Notes: generated by a model not told the origin, from the letters alone. Shown: positions 29,430 to 42,465, counted from the stretch's first letter. The stretch: DNA of 64,000 bases from an uncultured Pelagibacteraceae bacterium (GCA_902567765.1 CACFNI010000003.1:1-64000), one strand, 5' to 3'. Program-made: numbers and translations.

Positions 29430-29942
29430 TTAATTGACTGCTAAAATAACTTCCTCTCCTACTGTAAAATCTATCAATTCCTCAGTTGAAATATCAAGGG
29501 TTTCGATCGTTCCATTAAAATCTTTATTTTTCGCATAAAGTATTTTGTCTTGACCAACACTAATATCTTTATAGCCAAACCAATTTTTATTTTTAACATC
29601 TTGACTTAAATTACCATAAGTATTTTTAGCAAATTCATATATTTCGTTTTCTTTTACACCAACATCCATTGTTTCTACCCGAATGCCAACAACTTTTGAT
29701 TTGTAAACAAAAACGTTTATGTAAGTATTTTCTAAATTACTTTTGGGACAATAATCGGCTGTGTAACCTACGTACTGAACGGTAGCCCACTCATCAAAGT
29801 CTTCCTCTGAATATCCATCAATAATGAAAAAAGTATTTTGTGCTTTTGAAACAGAAGTGCCTGTTAATTTGAGTGCATCACATGCAAAAGAGTTGCTAGT
29901 GAATAAAATTAAAACAAATATCATGAGATAATTTTTATTCAT
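29430..29942 (-). CDS. Secreted protein of unknown function in minor-pilin operon
   Basis: Start MNKNYLMIFVLILFTSNSFACDALKL gives a signal peptide; placed between PilX-like and PilY1-like genes. Confidence 0.6.
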   Translation of the reverse strand: MNKNYLMIFVLILFTSNSFACDALKLTGTSVSKAQNTFFIIDGYSEEDFDEWATVQYVGYTADYCPKSNLENTYINVFVYKSKVVGIRVETMDVGVKENEIYEFAKNTYGNLSQDVKNKNWFGYKDISVGQDKILYAKNKDFNGTIETLDISTEELIDFTVGEEVILAVN

Positions 29943-30012
29943 AAATGTATTATAAAAATTTGGAGAAATTTTTAAAGTGAACTTTTTAAGAAATGTATCT
30001 ATTTTGGGCATA

Positions 30013-30825
30013 TTAATTTGACAATACAACTACAGTTTCCAATGCAACCAATATATCTGGATCTTCTCCATCGATTGCTGCCCAACCTTCTGCTGAAAAA
30101 CCTTCACCAATTGTATCAGAGTTTTTTGACTCACTTTTTGGCATCATGTAACCACAACCATAAATCTTATAGGCTGTTCCTGATGTCTGTGTGTTTGTGG
30201 TTGTTTTTTTTATACTCGATCCAGCACCTCTAAAATTGGCCGATCCAATGTTTACAATAAAGTACTCATACCTAAATCTATCCATATGGGCTTTCTCTTT
30301 ATTAATCGTTTCACTATCTGCTAACGTATCAAGCTGGACGTCAGCAAATACTGCTTGAATTAATGATCCAAAGTTTTTATTTATTTGGTGATGTGCAACT
30401 AAAAATCCAGCTCTATTTATATTTCTAAAACTTTCATAACACGGCGTAATTTGAGGTCCTGAAAGGTTTGAGGGAAGATCTCTTTTATCAACATATCTTG
30501 ACAAGCCTTGTTGTTGATTTGCAAGCATTTGGTCAGTCATTAAATCCCAATCTGCGCTTTCATCATCATCTAATCCTACAGGTTTTTCTGTAATTACAGT
30601 TTCTACAACAACCCAAGGTCCCATCATCTGATTTATAATAAATTTTTCTCCCTCAAGTAAAGCTGTTTCGGCTACATAAAACGTTTGTTGGTATTCATCA
30701 CTTGAATTATTACTTTGGTGATCTGTTGATGATATAACTATAAGTGATCCTCCCATTAACGACATAACAAGTAAAAGTAATAGAGAGAGAACTAACGCAA
30801 ATCCTTTTTCATTTTTACGTTTCAT
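30013..30825 (-). CDS. PilX-like minor pilin/assembly protein
   Basis: KRKNEKGFALVLSLLLLLVMSLMGGSLIVISS...; class typical of PilX. Confidence 0.78.
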   Translation of the reverse strand: MKRKNEKGFALVLSLLLLLVMSLMGGSLIVISSTDHQSNNSSDEYQQTFYVAETALLEGEKFIINQMMGPWVVVETVITEKPVGLDDDESADWDLMTDQMLANQQQGLSRYVDKRDLPSNLSGPQITPCYESFRNINRAGFLVAHHQINKNFGSLIQAVFADVQLDTLADSETINKEKAHMDRFRYEYFIVNIGSANFRGAGSSIKKTTTNTQTSGTAYKIYGCGYMMPKSESKNSDTIGEGFSAEGWAAIDGEDPDILVALETVVVLSN

Positions 30826-30827
30826 AA

Positions 30828-31748
30828 TTATATTCCACCTCCAATATTCCTGGTGTGAATGGTAACTACAACAGAGTCTCTTAATTTAGTATCTTCGAAA
30901 TTATGTCCTCTATCTCCTAGACCTTTTACATAACGTGGTTTATCTGCTGTTGCCTTAAATCTATAAAAATTACCTTTAGATCTAAAAGTTATTCTTAAAT
31001 CAACAGCTCTTATTTTATAAAGATTGTCCCTTGCAACTGCATCTTCTCCGGGACTTGGAAGTGGAGTGAGCACTCTCCCTTCGGCATCAAGTGGAATAAA
31101 CTCCATATCAACTATGTGATCACGAATTTTTTGTCCTATATAGCATTCTGGACAATCGTCTACCCAAATTCCAGATTCCGTTCCCATTGGTTGTAGCCAA
31201 CTTCGAACTGATTTATATGCAGCGTATCTTGATCCAGCATTATCAGTAAGTGGTGCCGCATAATATGTAATCTTATATCTTTTATAAGGCTGAGTTTCAT
31301 CGTTTTGATTAAAGTCATCGTAAACTATGTGTATCCTATCACAACATTTGCTTCCTGTATCAGGATGATTTTGTTCAGATATTCTTGAGTAAGTACCTCC
31401 TAAAGAACCTAAAGCATTTTCACCTTTCTCAATAATAAGAGGATCATGACTTTCTAAAATTGATGTGTTGCCACCTACAAATTCCAAATAACTTCTGTTA
31501 GGAAAATTAAGAGTGTTTGTGCCTAAAATATATTTAAAGCCTGCCATTCTTATGTCTCTCATCATCATTTCTATGATATCTCTTCCTGATCGACTAATTT
31601 TAGCTCTCTCTGTCACTTGACCGTAACTATTATTCACAACTGTATATGTTGTGTAAATTGCACCCATCATTATTGAGGAAATAACAACTCCTATGAGCAT
31701 CTCTATAAGAGTTAAACCTGCGATATTTTTTAATTTATTTTTTTTCAT
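30828..31748 (-). CDS. PilW-like minor pilin
   Basis: IAGLTLIEMLIGVVISSIMMGAIYTTY..., SGRDIIEMMMRDIRMAGF. Confidence 0.82.
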   Translation of the reverse strand: MKKNKLKNIAGLTLIEMLIGVVISSIMMGAIYTTYTVVNNSYGQVTERAKISRSGRDIIEMMMRDIRMAGFKYILGTNTLNFPNRSYLEFVGGNTSILESHDPLIIEKGENALGSLGGTYSRISEQNHPDTGSKCCDRIHIVYDDFNQNDETQPYKRYKITYYAAPLTDNAGSRYAAYKSVRSWLQPMGTESGIWVDDCPECYIGQKIRDHIVDMEFIPLDAEGRVLTPLPSPGEDAVARDNLYKIRAVDLRITFRSKGNFYRFKATADKPRYVKGLGDRGHNFEDTKLRDSVVVTIHTRNIGGGI

Positions 31749-32455
31749 TTTCTTGTGTTGTAATCTGCTTGAAAATATAAAAATTTTCTTTTCCTGCCGT
31801 CATTCATATTTACTTGAATTCTTCCTACGTACATTCCGTTGTCATTGATTGCAGCATCTGAGTAGGTTGGACAACTATCGTTCCATCTGCAAATTTTATA
31901 CACCTTCATTTTTTTTATATCTTTCTCCCCTCTACACTTTAAATAGCGACTTTCTCCGAATACTTGCTTCCATTTTTCTTCCTTATTTGATGGACCATCT
32001 TTGAACTGATTTCCATATATACTTGTTGGGGGACTAAAATCTTTACCTTGATTTCCTAAATTTCCTGCATCAGGATCTGTATCACCACCGACAGCAGCAG
32101 TTATTGTTCCAGATGATCCACATGCTCCTGAAAAAAATTCTGCCTGAGCTAAATGATCTGAAAATTTTCTTGCACTTTCCTTGATTTCTTCATTAACAGT
32201 TACTGTTCCATCAATGCTTATAGCTACTTTATCTACCATTGAATCTATACCGTAGATACTATCTCTATGTCCAATAACATCTTCAGCCATCATGCTTACC
32301 AAATAATTTGCTTTAGTTCTCTCACCAGAATTATCAATTGATTGTACGGAATAATTAACCATTTGAAGTATAGCTATAAAACCAATTCCAACAATTGCTG
32401 TTGAAACTAGACCTTCTAAAATTGTTAAACCTAAAATATTTTTCAATTTAGTCAT
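31745..32455 (-). CDS. PilV-like minor pilin
   Basis: ILGLTILEGLVSTAIVGIGFIAILQM; operon position. Confidence 0.75.
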   Translation of the reverse strand: MTKLKNILGLTILEGLVSTAIVGIGFIAILQMVNYSVQSIDNSGERTKANYLVSMMAEDVIGHRDSIYGIDSMVDKVAISIDGTVTVNEEIKESARKFSDHLAQAEFFSGACGSSGTITAAVGGDTDPDAGNLGNQGKDFSPPTSIYGNQFKDGPSNKEEKWKQVFGESRYLKCRGEKDIKKMKVYKICRWNDSCPTYSDAAINDNGMYVGRIQVNMNDGRKRKFLYFQADYNTRK

Positions 32456-32456
32456 A

Positions 32457-33179
32457 TTAATTTTGCAAAATCCATTCTAGCTGAGTACTGCTCCATTTAT
32501 CCATAGTTATTTCTCCAAATCTAGTCCAGTCTATAGAATACATTGTAGAATCATCTTTGTCATTTGGTTCTCCACTAACACTGAGTAAACATCTAGAATT
32601 TGTTGCTGTTCTCTTACAAACGAATAAGCTTTCATCTACAACTGCGCTATCTCCTGTTCCGCTAAGCAAATCACCAGCACCACTAAACCACCTGGCATTT
32701 TTTGAAAAACATACCCCTGCATTAGTGGACAAATTTGTAGTAATGCTATCAAATGTTACAGTCTGAACTTCGATTACTGTATCTACAGAGCCGTCTACGT
32801 CCCAGTAATCATCATTGTCGATATTACATCTCGAAGCTGAAGATGTATTCCATTCACTATCACCATTATTTATCTTTGTAGTCAATGTGTCTGTTTTCAT
32901 ACCTTTGGTTGTAAAAACTACATTATCATCATTTACTTCAATTAACACCTGTACAAAAGCAAATTGACCTCTCTGAACTTGTGCATTAATAGCCTCGAAT
33001 AACTTTTTTGCTCTTAGAACATCAGTCCTTACATCTCTACTCTGTTTCCAATTTGAAAAACTCGGATATGCTGCAGCAGATATTACTCCTATAATTGCAA
33101 GAACAACAATTAGCTCGAGTAAATTAAAACCTTTAATGTTCTTTTCCGGCACCAGCATCAATTTTCCCAGCTTTGACAA
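32457..33179 (-). CDS. FimU/GspH-like minor pilin
   Basis: IKGFNLLELIVVLAIIGVISAAAYPSFSNW; overlaps the 3' end of the PilT-like gene. Confidence 0.8.
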   Translation of the reverse strand: MSKLGKLMLVPEKNIKGFNLLELIVVLAIIGVISAAAYPSFSNWKQSRDVRTDVLRAKKLFEAINAQVQRGQFAFVQVLIEVNDDNVVFTTKGMKTDTLTTKINNGDSEWNTSSASRCNIDNDDYWDVDGSVDTVIEVQTVTFDSITTNLSTNAGVCFSKNARWFSGAGDLLSGTGDSAVVDESLFVCKRTATNSRCLLSVSGEPNDKDDSTMYSIDWTRFGEITMDKWSSTQLEWILQN

Positions 33180-34146
33180 GTTCCTCTAAGGATTTCGTCA
33201 TTGTTATCATTCCTTCTTTTACAGCAGTTTGCATGATGCTTGGGATCTGATGAATTTTAGATTCTCGGATTAAGTTTTGAATAGGAGCAGTACACTTCAT
33301 CACTTCAAAAGCACCACAACGACCTTGCCCGTCTTTTGTTTTTAGTAATCTTTGAGTTACAACCATTTTTAAAGATGTTGAGATTTGTGCACGTATCTGA
33401 GCTTGTTGCTCTGGTGGAAATACGTCAATAATTCTATTAATTGTACTTGGGGCACCACTGGTATGCAATGTTCCAAAAACTAAGTGACCTGTTTCTGCAG
33501 CTGTAAGTGCAAGTGAAACTGTTTCTAAATCTCTCATCTCACCAACTAGAATTACATCTGGATCTTCTCGAAGCGCAGCTTTTAAAGCACTTGCAAAACT
33601 TTGAGTTTGTTTTCCAACTTCTCTATGAGAGACAATACTTTTAATATCTTTGTGGATAAATTCTACAGGATCCTCAACAGTTATTATATTTGATGTTCTA
33701 GTTTTATTTATTTCATTCACAATTGCAGCAAGTGTTGTTGATTTACCTGAACCCGTAGGTCCAGTTACTAAAACTAAACCTTTATGCATATCAATAATAT
33801 CATATAGCACTGGTGGTAAATCAAACTGGTCCATAGTTGGTATTACACTTTCTACCCTTCTAAGAACAGCAGCAGGACCATGAATTGTTTTATAAAAATT
33901 TGCACGAAATCTTAGACCCGCAAGAGTTACTGATGAATCTAATTCGTGTGTATCTTGAAATCTTTTCATCTCTACTTCATTGCAATTTGTAGAAATTAAA
34001 TCTTGAAGATCTTGCTTTTTAACAAGGACCTCTTGTACTTTATGAATTTCGCCGGTTTGTCTGTAGGCAAGAGGCCATCCGCTCCTGATGTGAAAGTCAG
34101 ATATCTTTTTATTGTTTTTTGCTAATTCTTCTAATTTTTCAAACAT
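33133..34146 (-). CDS. pilT: PilT-like twitching/retraction ATPase
   Basis: LVLVTGPTGSGKSTTLAAIVNEIN, VILVGEMRDLETVSLALTAAETGHLVFGTLHTSGAPSTINRIIDVFPPEQQ. Confidence 0.9.
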   Translation of the reverse strand: MFEKLEELAKNNKKISDFHIRSGWPLAYRQTGEIHKVQEVLVKKQDLQDLISTNCNEVEMKRFQDTHELDSSVTLAGLRFRANFYKTIHGPAAVLRRVESVIPTMDQFDLPPVLYDIIDMHKGLVLVTGPTGSGKSTTLAAIVNEINKTRTSNIITVEDPVEFIHKDIKSIVSHREVGKQTQSFASALKAALREDPDVILVGEMRDLETVSLALTAAETGHLVFGTLHTSGAPSTINRIIDVFPPEQQAQIRAQISTSLKMVVTQRLLKTKDGQGRCGAFEVMKCTAPIQNLIRESKIHQIPSIMQTAVKEGMITMTKSLEELVKAGKIDAGAGKEH

Positions 34147-34261
34147 ATGAAATTTTTATATAATAATCATTAATTAACAATGAATAAACTTAAGAATAAA
34201 CCCAAAATAGTTAATAAATTAAAGATGTTTTTTTTAAATTTACGTTTTTGAGTTGAAAAAT

Positions 34262-35386
34262 TTAAGAAATCTGCTGTTTTCCGTATATTTTAGAGCTCAT
34301 CACAATACTAAGTCCAATCATTGTAGCAAGCATTGATGATCCACCGTAAGACATAATAGGTAATGGAGAGCCCACTATAGGAAGTAACCCTAAAACCATG
34401 CTCATATTTACAGTAATATAAATAAAAATTGCTGCAGCAAAACTAAAACAGTAAAGTTTTGCAAAATAACTTCTAGTAAAAGATCCTATTCTTAAAATTC
34501 TAAAAATCATTATTGCGTATAGTATTAAAAGAAATATGGATCCAGTAAAACCATGCTCTTCGGAAAATAGGGTAAAAATAAAATCTGTATGTTTTTCAGG
34601 TAAAAAATCTAAATAACTTTGTGTTCCTTTTAAAAAACCTTTTCCAGTTAAACCACCTGAGCCAATTGCAATTTTCGATTGGATTATTTGATAACCTGCA
34701 CCCAAAGGATCTTTATCAGGATTAAAAAAAGTTAATATTCTTAATTTTTGATAAGGTTCTAAAAATGAAATTACAAAGGGTAGTGATATTACAAAGAATA
34801 ATGAGGAGTATATAAAATACTTTATATTTAAACCTGCTAGCCATAAAACCACTAATCCACTTAAAGCAATTAAAATCGAAGTACCTAAATCTGGTTGACT
34901 CACAACGAGCACTATTGGAATTATTAAAATTGTTATAGGTAGTAAAAGATTTTTAAAACTATTTACATCACTAACGTTTGTTCTGTGATAATATCTTGCA
35001 AAACAAACGATAATTGCAATTTTCATTAATTCTGATGGCTGTAAATTAATAAAATATAAACTTATCCAACGTTGAGAGCCTGATGCGGTTATTCCATAAA
35101 AAGATGCCCAAATTAAAAAAGCTAAAACTATAAAGTAAAATAAATAACCTGTTGCATGCCAAAATTTAATATTAAAGAATGATAAGACCAACATCATAAA
35201 AAAGAAAACTAAAAATCTAATAGTATGACTTTTGCTATGGTATAGTATTTCACCTCCATCGGTTGAATACATTGAAAAACAACTAATTATCCCGATTGTC
35301 AAAACACATCCTAATAATATGAAATCAAAAGATCTTATTTTTTGAAAAAAAGTTAACTGATTGGAAATTGATCTTCTTTGGAACAT
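34262..35386 (-). CDS. rodA: rod-shape SEDS protein RodA
   Basis: SEDS motifs SQPDLGTSILIALSGL, GFLPEKHTDFIFTLFSEEHGF-like LDFLPEKHTDFIF; mre-mrd context. Confidence 0.93.
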   Translation of the reverse strand: MFQRRSISNQLTFFQKIRSFDFILLGCVLTIGIISCFSMYSTDGGEILYHSKSHTIRFLVFFFMMLVLSFFNIKFWHATGYLFYFIVLAFLIWASFYGITASGSQRWISLYFINLQPSELMKIAIIVCFARYYHRTNVSDVNSFKNLLLPITILIIPIVLVVSQPDLGTSILIALSGLVVLWLAGLNIKYFIYSSLFFVISLPFVISFLEPYQKLRILTFFNPDKDPLGAGYQIIQSKIAIGSGGLTGKGFLKGTQSYLDFLPEKHTDFIFTLFSEEHGFTGSIFLLILYAIMIFRILRIGSFTRSYFAKLYCFSFAAAIFIYITVNMSMVLGLLPIVGSPLPIMSYGGSSMLATMIGLSIVMSSKIYGKQQIS

Positions 35387-37363
35387 TTAAGATATTATTG
35401 AATTATTTTTAATTATTTTTTCTCTTTCTTCATGGCGATCGATTATCAACTTAAATAATTTTTTCGCCATAGGTGCTGCTGTAGTACTGCCCGATCCACC
35501 ATGTTCAACAATAATGCTAAGTGCATAACGTGGGTTTTTATAAGGACCAAAAGCAACATACAATGCATGATCTCTATCTTCATAAGGCATATCTTTTGCC
35601 TTAAGTTCTAGTTCTCTCTGTCTTTCTGTTATTTTTTTAACTTGAGCAGTTCCAGTTTTGCCAGCAAATTGATATTTTTTATCATCAAATCTTGATCCAT
35701 AGGAAGTTCCCATTACCTCGTTTGTTGAACCCCACATTGCTTCCAATACAAATTTTACATTTTCTGGATTTCTATAAAGAACCTCGTGTTCATTTTCTTG
35801 ATTATTTAAAAAATTTTGAGCTTTTATTATTGGAGAAATAGTTGTGTTCTCGTCCTCTATTTTTTTATCAGCCATTAATTTCATTTTATTTTTAATGACC
35901 TCAGCAGTATCTTGATTTTCTTGAACTCTAATTCTTGGATATATTTTGTAACCTCCATTTGCAAGCTGTGCAGTCATCAAACATAATTGTAAGGGTGTTG
36001 TCTGAATATATCCTTGTCCTATACCTGTAATTAATGTTTCACCTAAAACCCATCCTAAACCAAGATTATCCTTTTTCCATTTAGTGCTAGGAACTAGTCC
36101 TTTTTTCTCATCAATAAATGTTTCCCCAAAAACTTTTTCACCGAGACCAAACTTTAGAGCTGTCTTGTTAAGCCTATCAACTCCTAACTTTCTAGCAATC
36201 TCGTAAAAGTAAGTATCACAAGATTGTTTAAGTGCGTTTCTAAGGTTCATATATCCATGACCCTTTTTTTTCCAGCAGTGATAAGCTTGACCATACATTT
36301 CCATTTTCCCTGTACATCGAACTGTTAATTTAGGAGAAATAATGTCATTTTCTAATGCAGATAAAGCTACTATAGGTTTTATGGTGGAGCCTGGTGAATA
36401 CAATCCCGCAACCGTTTTATTTATTAAAGGCTTTAGAGGATTTCCTCTAATATCCTGCCAATCTTTTTGGCTTATTCCATATAAAAATAAATTTGGATTA
36501 AAAGACGGAGAAGAATGCATAGCTAATATATCGCCAGTGTAAATATCCATAACACTTATAGAGCCAGATTTGTCTGCAAGCAGTTCATTTGATAGCTTTT
36601 GAACCTCTGTATCAATTGTTAATCTGATATTTTTTCCCTTTTTGCCCTCTAAAAAATCTATTTGATTAATTCTTTTTCCATATGCATTAACCTCATACCT
36701 TTGTATTCCATTAGAGCCTATTAAATCATTTTCAAAAGCCTTTTCTAATCCAATTTTGCCAACTCTTAAACCTGGAACATGATTTTTTTTGATTATTTCA
36801 TTATTTGCTAAATCACTTTCACTTGCTTGAGCAACATATCCTAAAACATGAGTAAAATTTTCATTATGTGGATAGCTTCTAGCTACTGATAAAACTGGTT
36901 TGGCACCAACTAGTTCATGAAGGTAGAAATTTACTTTAGAAAATTGATCCCAACTTAAATTTTCAGAAACTACCAACGTTTCCCAAGGCTTTTGAGATCT
37001 TTTTTTTTTAATAATTCTAGCAAACTGTTTATCACTTAATTCTAGGATATCTTTTAATCTAACCATTAAATATTTAAAATCCTCAACTTGTTCTGGAACT
37101 ACGTGAAGTTGATATACTTTAAGATTTCCAGCAATAGTATTACCAAAAAAATCTTTAATTTCTCCACGCTCTGGTGGTAATTTCCATTCTCTTAAACGAT
37201 TTTTATCTGACAAAGTTAAATATTTTTTATTTTCATTTATTTGTAATGAAAATAATCTTGCTACAATTCCTGTAAATACAACTACTTTCGCAGCGGAAAA
37301 AATAAACATTCTTCTGTTTATAGTATTTAATTTTTTGAAACTTGTATCACTTCCACTAATCAT
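35387..37363 (-). CDS. mrdA: penicillin-binding protein 2
   Basis: Transpeptidase SPGSTIKP, SCDTYFYE, KTGTAQV. Confidence 0.93.
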   Translation of the reverse strand: MISGSDTSFKKLNTINRRMFIFSAAKVVVFTGIVARLFSLQINENKKYLTLSDKNRLREWKLPPERGEIKDFFGNTIAGNLKVYQLHVVPEQVEDFKYLMVRLKDILELSDKQFARIIKKKRSQKPWETLVVSENLSWDQFSKVNFYLHELVGAKPVLSVARSYPHNENFTHVLGYVAQASESDLANNEIIKKNHVPGLRVGKIGLEKAFENDLIGSNGIQRYEVNAYGKRINQIDFLEGKKGKNIRLTIDTEVQKLSNELLADKSGSISVMDIYTGDILAMHSSPSFNPNLFLYGISQKDWQDIRGNPLKPLINKTVAGLYSPGSTIKPIVALSALENDIISPKLTVRCTGKMEMYGQAYHCWKKKGHGYMNLRNALKQSCDTYFYEIARKLGVDRLNKTALKFGLGEKVFGETFIDEKKGLVPSTKWKKDNLGLGWVLGETLITGIGQGYIQTTPLQLCLMTAQLANGGYKIYPRIRVQENQDTAEVIKNKMKLMADKKIEDENTTISPIIKAQNFLNNQENEHEVLYRNPENVKFVLEAMWGSTNEVMGTSYGSRFDDKKYQFAGKTGTAQVKKITERQRELELKAKDMPYEDRDHALYVAFGPYKNPRYALSIIVEHGGSGSTTAAPMAKKLFKLIIDRHEEREKIIKNNSIIS

Positions 37364-37880
37364 TTTTTTCGCTTCCTCTTATTAATCTTTGATAAATTTC
37401 AAAGAGATTTGCAAAAATAATATATAAAAAAAATGTGAAGACTATATTCACTGCTATATCCAAGTAGTAAATTTTAAATTTAAAAAATAAAATTAACATT
37501 ATATAAGTCAATGAGTTGACAACTAAGATTGCAAATAAAAAAAATAGCCAGTCCTTTAATGTGCTGGGTCTTAATGTAATATTTCTCAAATAGGCTGCAA
37601 AGCCACACATAAAAAGATAAGCAAAACTGCTTATGCCTAATGGAAAACCAATAACTACATCATTTATGAGGCCTGCAAAAAATATTAATCCATAACCTAA
37701 ATTTTCTGGTTTTTTTAAGCTCCAATAAAAAATTAAAATAAAAGGAAAGTTAAATGAAAAATATGCTAAATTTAAATAATTAAAGTCAAATTCATTTAAA
37801 ACCGCCATATATAAAATTAAAATTGGCCCAAGTTCTAAAAGTTTATTTAAAATTTTTCCCTTTCCTAATTTAGACATCAA
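37356..37880 (-). CDS. mreD: rod-shape protein MreD
   Basis: Multi-TM protein in mreC-mreD-mrdA context. Confidence 0.78.
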   Translation of the reverse strand: MMSKLGKGKILNKLLELGPILILYMAVLNEFDFNYLNLAYFSFNFPFILIFYWSLKKPENLGYGLIFFAGLINDVVIGFPLGISSFAYLFMCGFAAYLRNITLRPSTLKDWLFFLFAILVVNSLTYIMLILFFKFKIYYLDIAVNIVFTFFLYIIFANLFEIYQRLIRGSEKND

Positions 37881-38710
37881 TCTTCCTCTTTTTTAAATTC
37901 TATTACTTTCACAAACTTAAGTTGAGAAAAGTCTGAAAAATAATCAACTTTTATTTTATTTGTAATTTTTCCAATTGGTATTCCTGATTTAAATAAAGCG
38001 CCTGACCCAGAAGTAAAAACTGAACTTCCTTCTTTAAGAAAAATTTCTTCTTTTGAATATTGAATAATACCATTATTTTTTCCTGTTCCTGAAAGTATTG
38101 ATTGATATCCTTCAGGTTCTATCGTTACAGGGATTTTGCTATTTAAGTCTGAAAGCAAAAGCACTCTTGATGTTGTAAAATTTACCTCAACCACTTTTCC
38201 GACTAGAAATTCTCCATCTAAAACGGCCATTCCTAGTTTTATATTATTTTTACTACCCTTGTTGATAATCATTGATCTAAGGAAGGGACTTTGTTTATCT
38301 ATTAAAACTTTTGCAATAATTTCATCAGATACAATTATATAATCATCAATAATTTTTTTTAATCTTTCATTTTCTGAAGTTATAAAGTTTGTATTTTCTA
38401 CTGTAGTTTTTAATTCTATGTTTTCTTTTTTAAGTTTTAAATATTCATCGTAGTATGTAAAATGATCTTGTATATTTATGTAAGTTTTTTTTATGTAGTT
38501 TTCGGGAACAGAAACAATAAATGAAGACCTATAAACAAGCTCATTAATTGAAATTTTAATATAATTTATTGCAGATAAATTAAATCTACCAAGAATTAAA
38601 AAAACTATTGATAAAATTATTAGAAAAATTAAAGAAAATCTTTGCTTGTTACCTCTTTGAATAAAAGCAGAGCGAATTGCAATTACGAAGTCGTCTCGGC
38701 TCGCTTCCAT
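37877..38710 (-). CDS. mreC: rod-shape protein MreC
   Basis: TM + coiled coil + LIDKQSPFLRSMIINKGSKNNIKLGMAVLDGEFLVGKVVEV. Confidence 0.92.
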   Translation of the reverse strand: MEASRDDFVIAIRSAFIQRGNKQRFSLIFLIILSIVFLILGRFNLSAINYIKISINELVYRSSFIVSVPENYIKKTYINIQDHFTYYDEYLKLKKENIELKTTVENTNFITSENERLKKIIDDYIIVSDEIIAKVLIDKQSPFLRSMIINKGSKNNIKLGMAVLDGEFLVGKVVEVNFTTSRVLLLSDLNSKIPVTIEPEGYQSILSGTGKNNGIIQYSKEEIFLKEGSSVFTSGSGALFKSGIPIGKITNKIKVDYFSDFSQLKFVKVIEFKKEED

Positions 38711-38716
38711 TTTATT

Positions 38717-39751
<1,035 letters not shown>

Positions 39752-41341
39752 TTAAATTCCTCTCACCTTTTGTTCATAATTTTGCTCTGTAGTTTGACCG
39801 GGAGCAGTTTTATCTCTTTTAATAATCATTTTGTTTAAAGCATTTATGTAAGCGTTAGCTGATGCAACTAATGTATCAGTATCTGCTGCTTGTCCAACTG
39901 TTGTTTTACCATTTTCCTCAATACGGACACTTACTGTGGCCTGAGCATCTGTTCCTTCTGTTACTGCATGAACTTGGTAGAGCTGAAGTTTAACATCATG
40001 AGGATATAATTTTTTAATGCACTTAAATATAGCATCAACTGGTCCATCTCCGCTTTCTGTAGCATCTTTTACATCGCCGTAAACATCTAAAATCATTTCT
40101 GCTCTTTGAGGTTCCCCTGTTCCAGCATAAACTTTTAACGACTTAAGGTTTATAGCGTTTACTTTATTATCGATAATTAAACTATCATCAACTAAAGCTA
40201 TAATGTCCTCATCATATACATGTTTCTTTTTATCAGCCAAAATTTTAAATTTTCCAAATGCGTTTTCTACAACATCATCAGTAACTTCTTTATAACCAAG
40301 GCTAGTAAGCTTATCTTTAAAAGCATGTCTTCCTGAATGTTTGCCCATCACCAGCGAGGTTTGTTTAACTCCTACACTTTCTGGTGTCATTATTTCATAC
40401 GTTTGTCTATTTTTTAACATACCATCTTGATGAATTCCTGACTCATGTGCAAAAGCATTTTTACCAACTATTGCTTTATTATATTGCACAGGAAAACCAG
40501 TAGCATTTGAAACAATTTTTGAAGCTTTGCTTAAAAGTGTTGTATTAATTCCAGTTTCATAAGGCATTAAGTCTGGTCTTGTTTTCATAGCCATAACCAC
40601 TTCCTCTAATGCTGCATTACCAGCTCTTTCTCCAATTCCGTTAATAGTACATTCAATTTGTCTCGCTCCAGCTTGTACACCTGCCAATGAATTAGCCACT
40701 GCTAACCCTAGGTCATTATGACAATGAGTTGATAATATAGCTTTATCTATGTTTGGAACTTTGTTTAACAATGTTTGAATTATTTTTGTAAACTCAGAAG
40801 GCACTGTATATCCGACTGTATCAGGAATATTTATAGTTTTTGCTCCACACTTGATGGCAAGTTCTACAGTTTTACACATATAATCCATATCAGTCCTTGT
40901 GCCATCTTCACATGACCATTCAACATCATCTGTAAATCTTCTTGCATAAGTTACATGTTCTTTTATTGCTTCATAAACCTCTTCAGGACTTTTATTTAGT
41001 TTATGTTTCATATGTAGTGGACTAGTAGATATAAAAGTATGTATCCTAAATCTTGGAGCATGCTTAAGTGCTTCGTAACATCTATCTATATCTTTTTTAG
41101 AATGTCTTGATAAACCTGCAGGAATAGATTTTTTTAAAATTTTACTTACTTCTGTTACGGCTTCAAAGTCTCCTGGTGAAGCTATTGGAAAACCAGCCTC
41201 AATTATATCAACTCCTAATTCGTCAAATACTCTAGCAATTTGAATTTTTTCTTCTAAACTCATTGACGCTCCGGGTGATTGTTCACCATCCCGCATCGTA
41301 GTATCAAATATATAAACTCTATTTTTGTCTGACATTTTCAA
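39752..41341 (-). CDS. leuA: 2-isopropylmalate synthase
   Basis: FDTTMRDGEQSPGASM, HCHNDLGLAVANSLAGVQAGARQIECTINGIGERAGN. Confidence 0.96.
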   Translation of the reverse strand: MKMSDKNRVYIFDTTMRDGEQSPGASMSLEEKIQIARVFDELGVDIIEAGFPIASPGDFEAVTEVSKILKKSIPAGLSRHSKKDIDRCYEALKHAPRFRIHTFISTSPLHMKHKLNKSPEEVYEAIKEHVTYARRFTDDVEWSCEDGTRTDMDYMCKTVELAIKCGAKTINIPDTVGYTVPSEFTKIIQTLLNKVPNIDKAILSTHCHNDLGLAVANSLAGVQAGARQIECTINGIGERAGNAALEEVVMAMKTRPDLMPYETGINTTLLSKASKIVSNATGFPVQYNKAIVGKNAFAHESGIHQDGMLKNRQTYEIMTPESVGVKQTSLVMGKHSGRHAFKDKLTSLGYKEVTDDVVENAFGKFKILADKKKHVYDEDIIALVDDSLIIDNKVNAINLKSLKVYAGTGEPQRAEMILDVYGDVKDATESGDGPVDAIFKCIKKLYPHDVKLQLYQVHAVTEGTDAQATVSVRIEENGKTTVGQAADTDTLVASANAYINALNKMIIKRDKTAPGQTTEQNYEQKVRGI

Positions 41342-41427
41342 ATTATTTACAGCAAAAGCAATATACTATCTCTCGCGCAGATTGCAAAATAAATTGAATA
41401 ATTAATAAAAAAAATTAATAGATTTCC

Positions 41428-42465
<1,038 letters not shown>

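Noticed and set aside
33133-33179. PilT/minor pilin gene overlap as a frameshift or pseudogene
   Set aside because: Both proteins are intact with expected motifs; simple operon overlap, and the pilin may start at the internal ATG at 33158.
34180-34251. 23-codon basic ORF MNKLKNKPKIVNKLKMFFLNLRF upstream of pilT
   Set aside because: Very short, Lys/Asn/Phe composition expected from AT-rich sequence, no ribosome-binding site seen.
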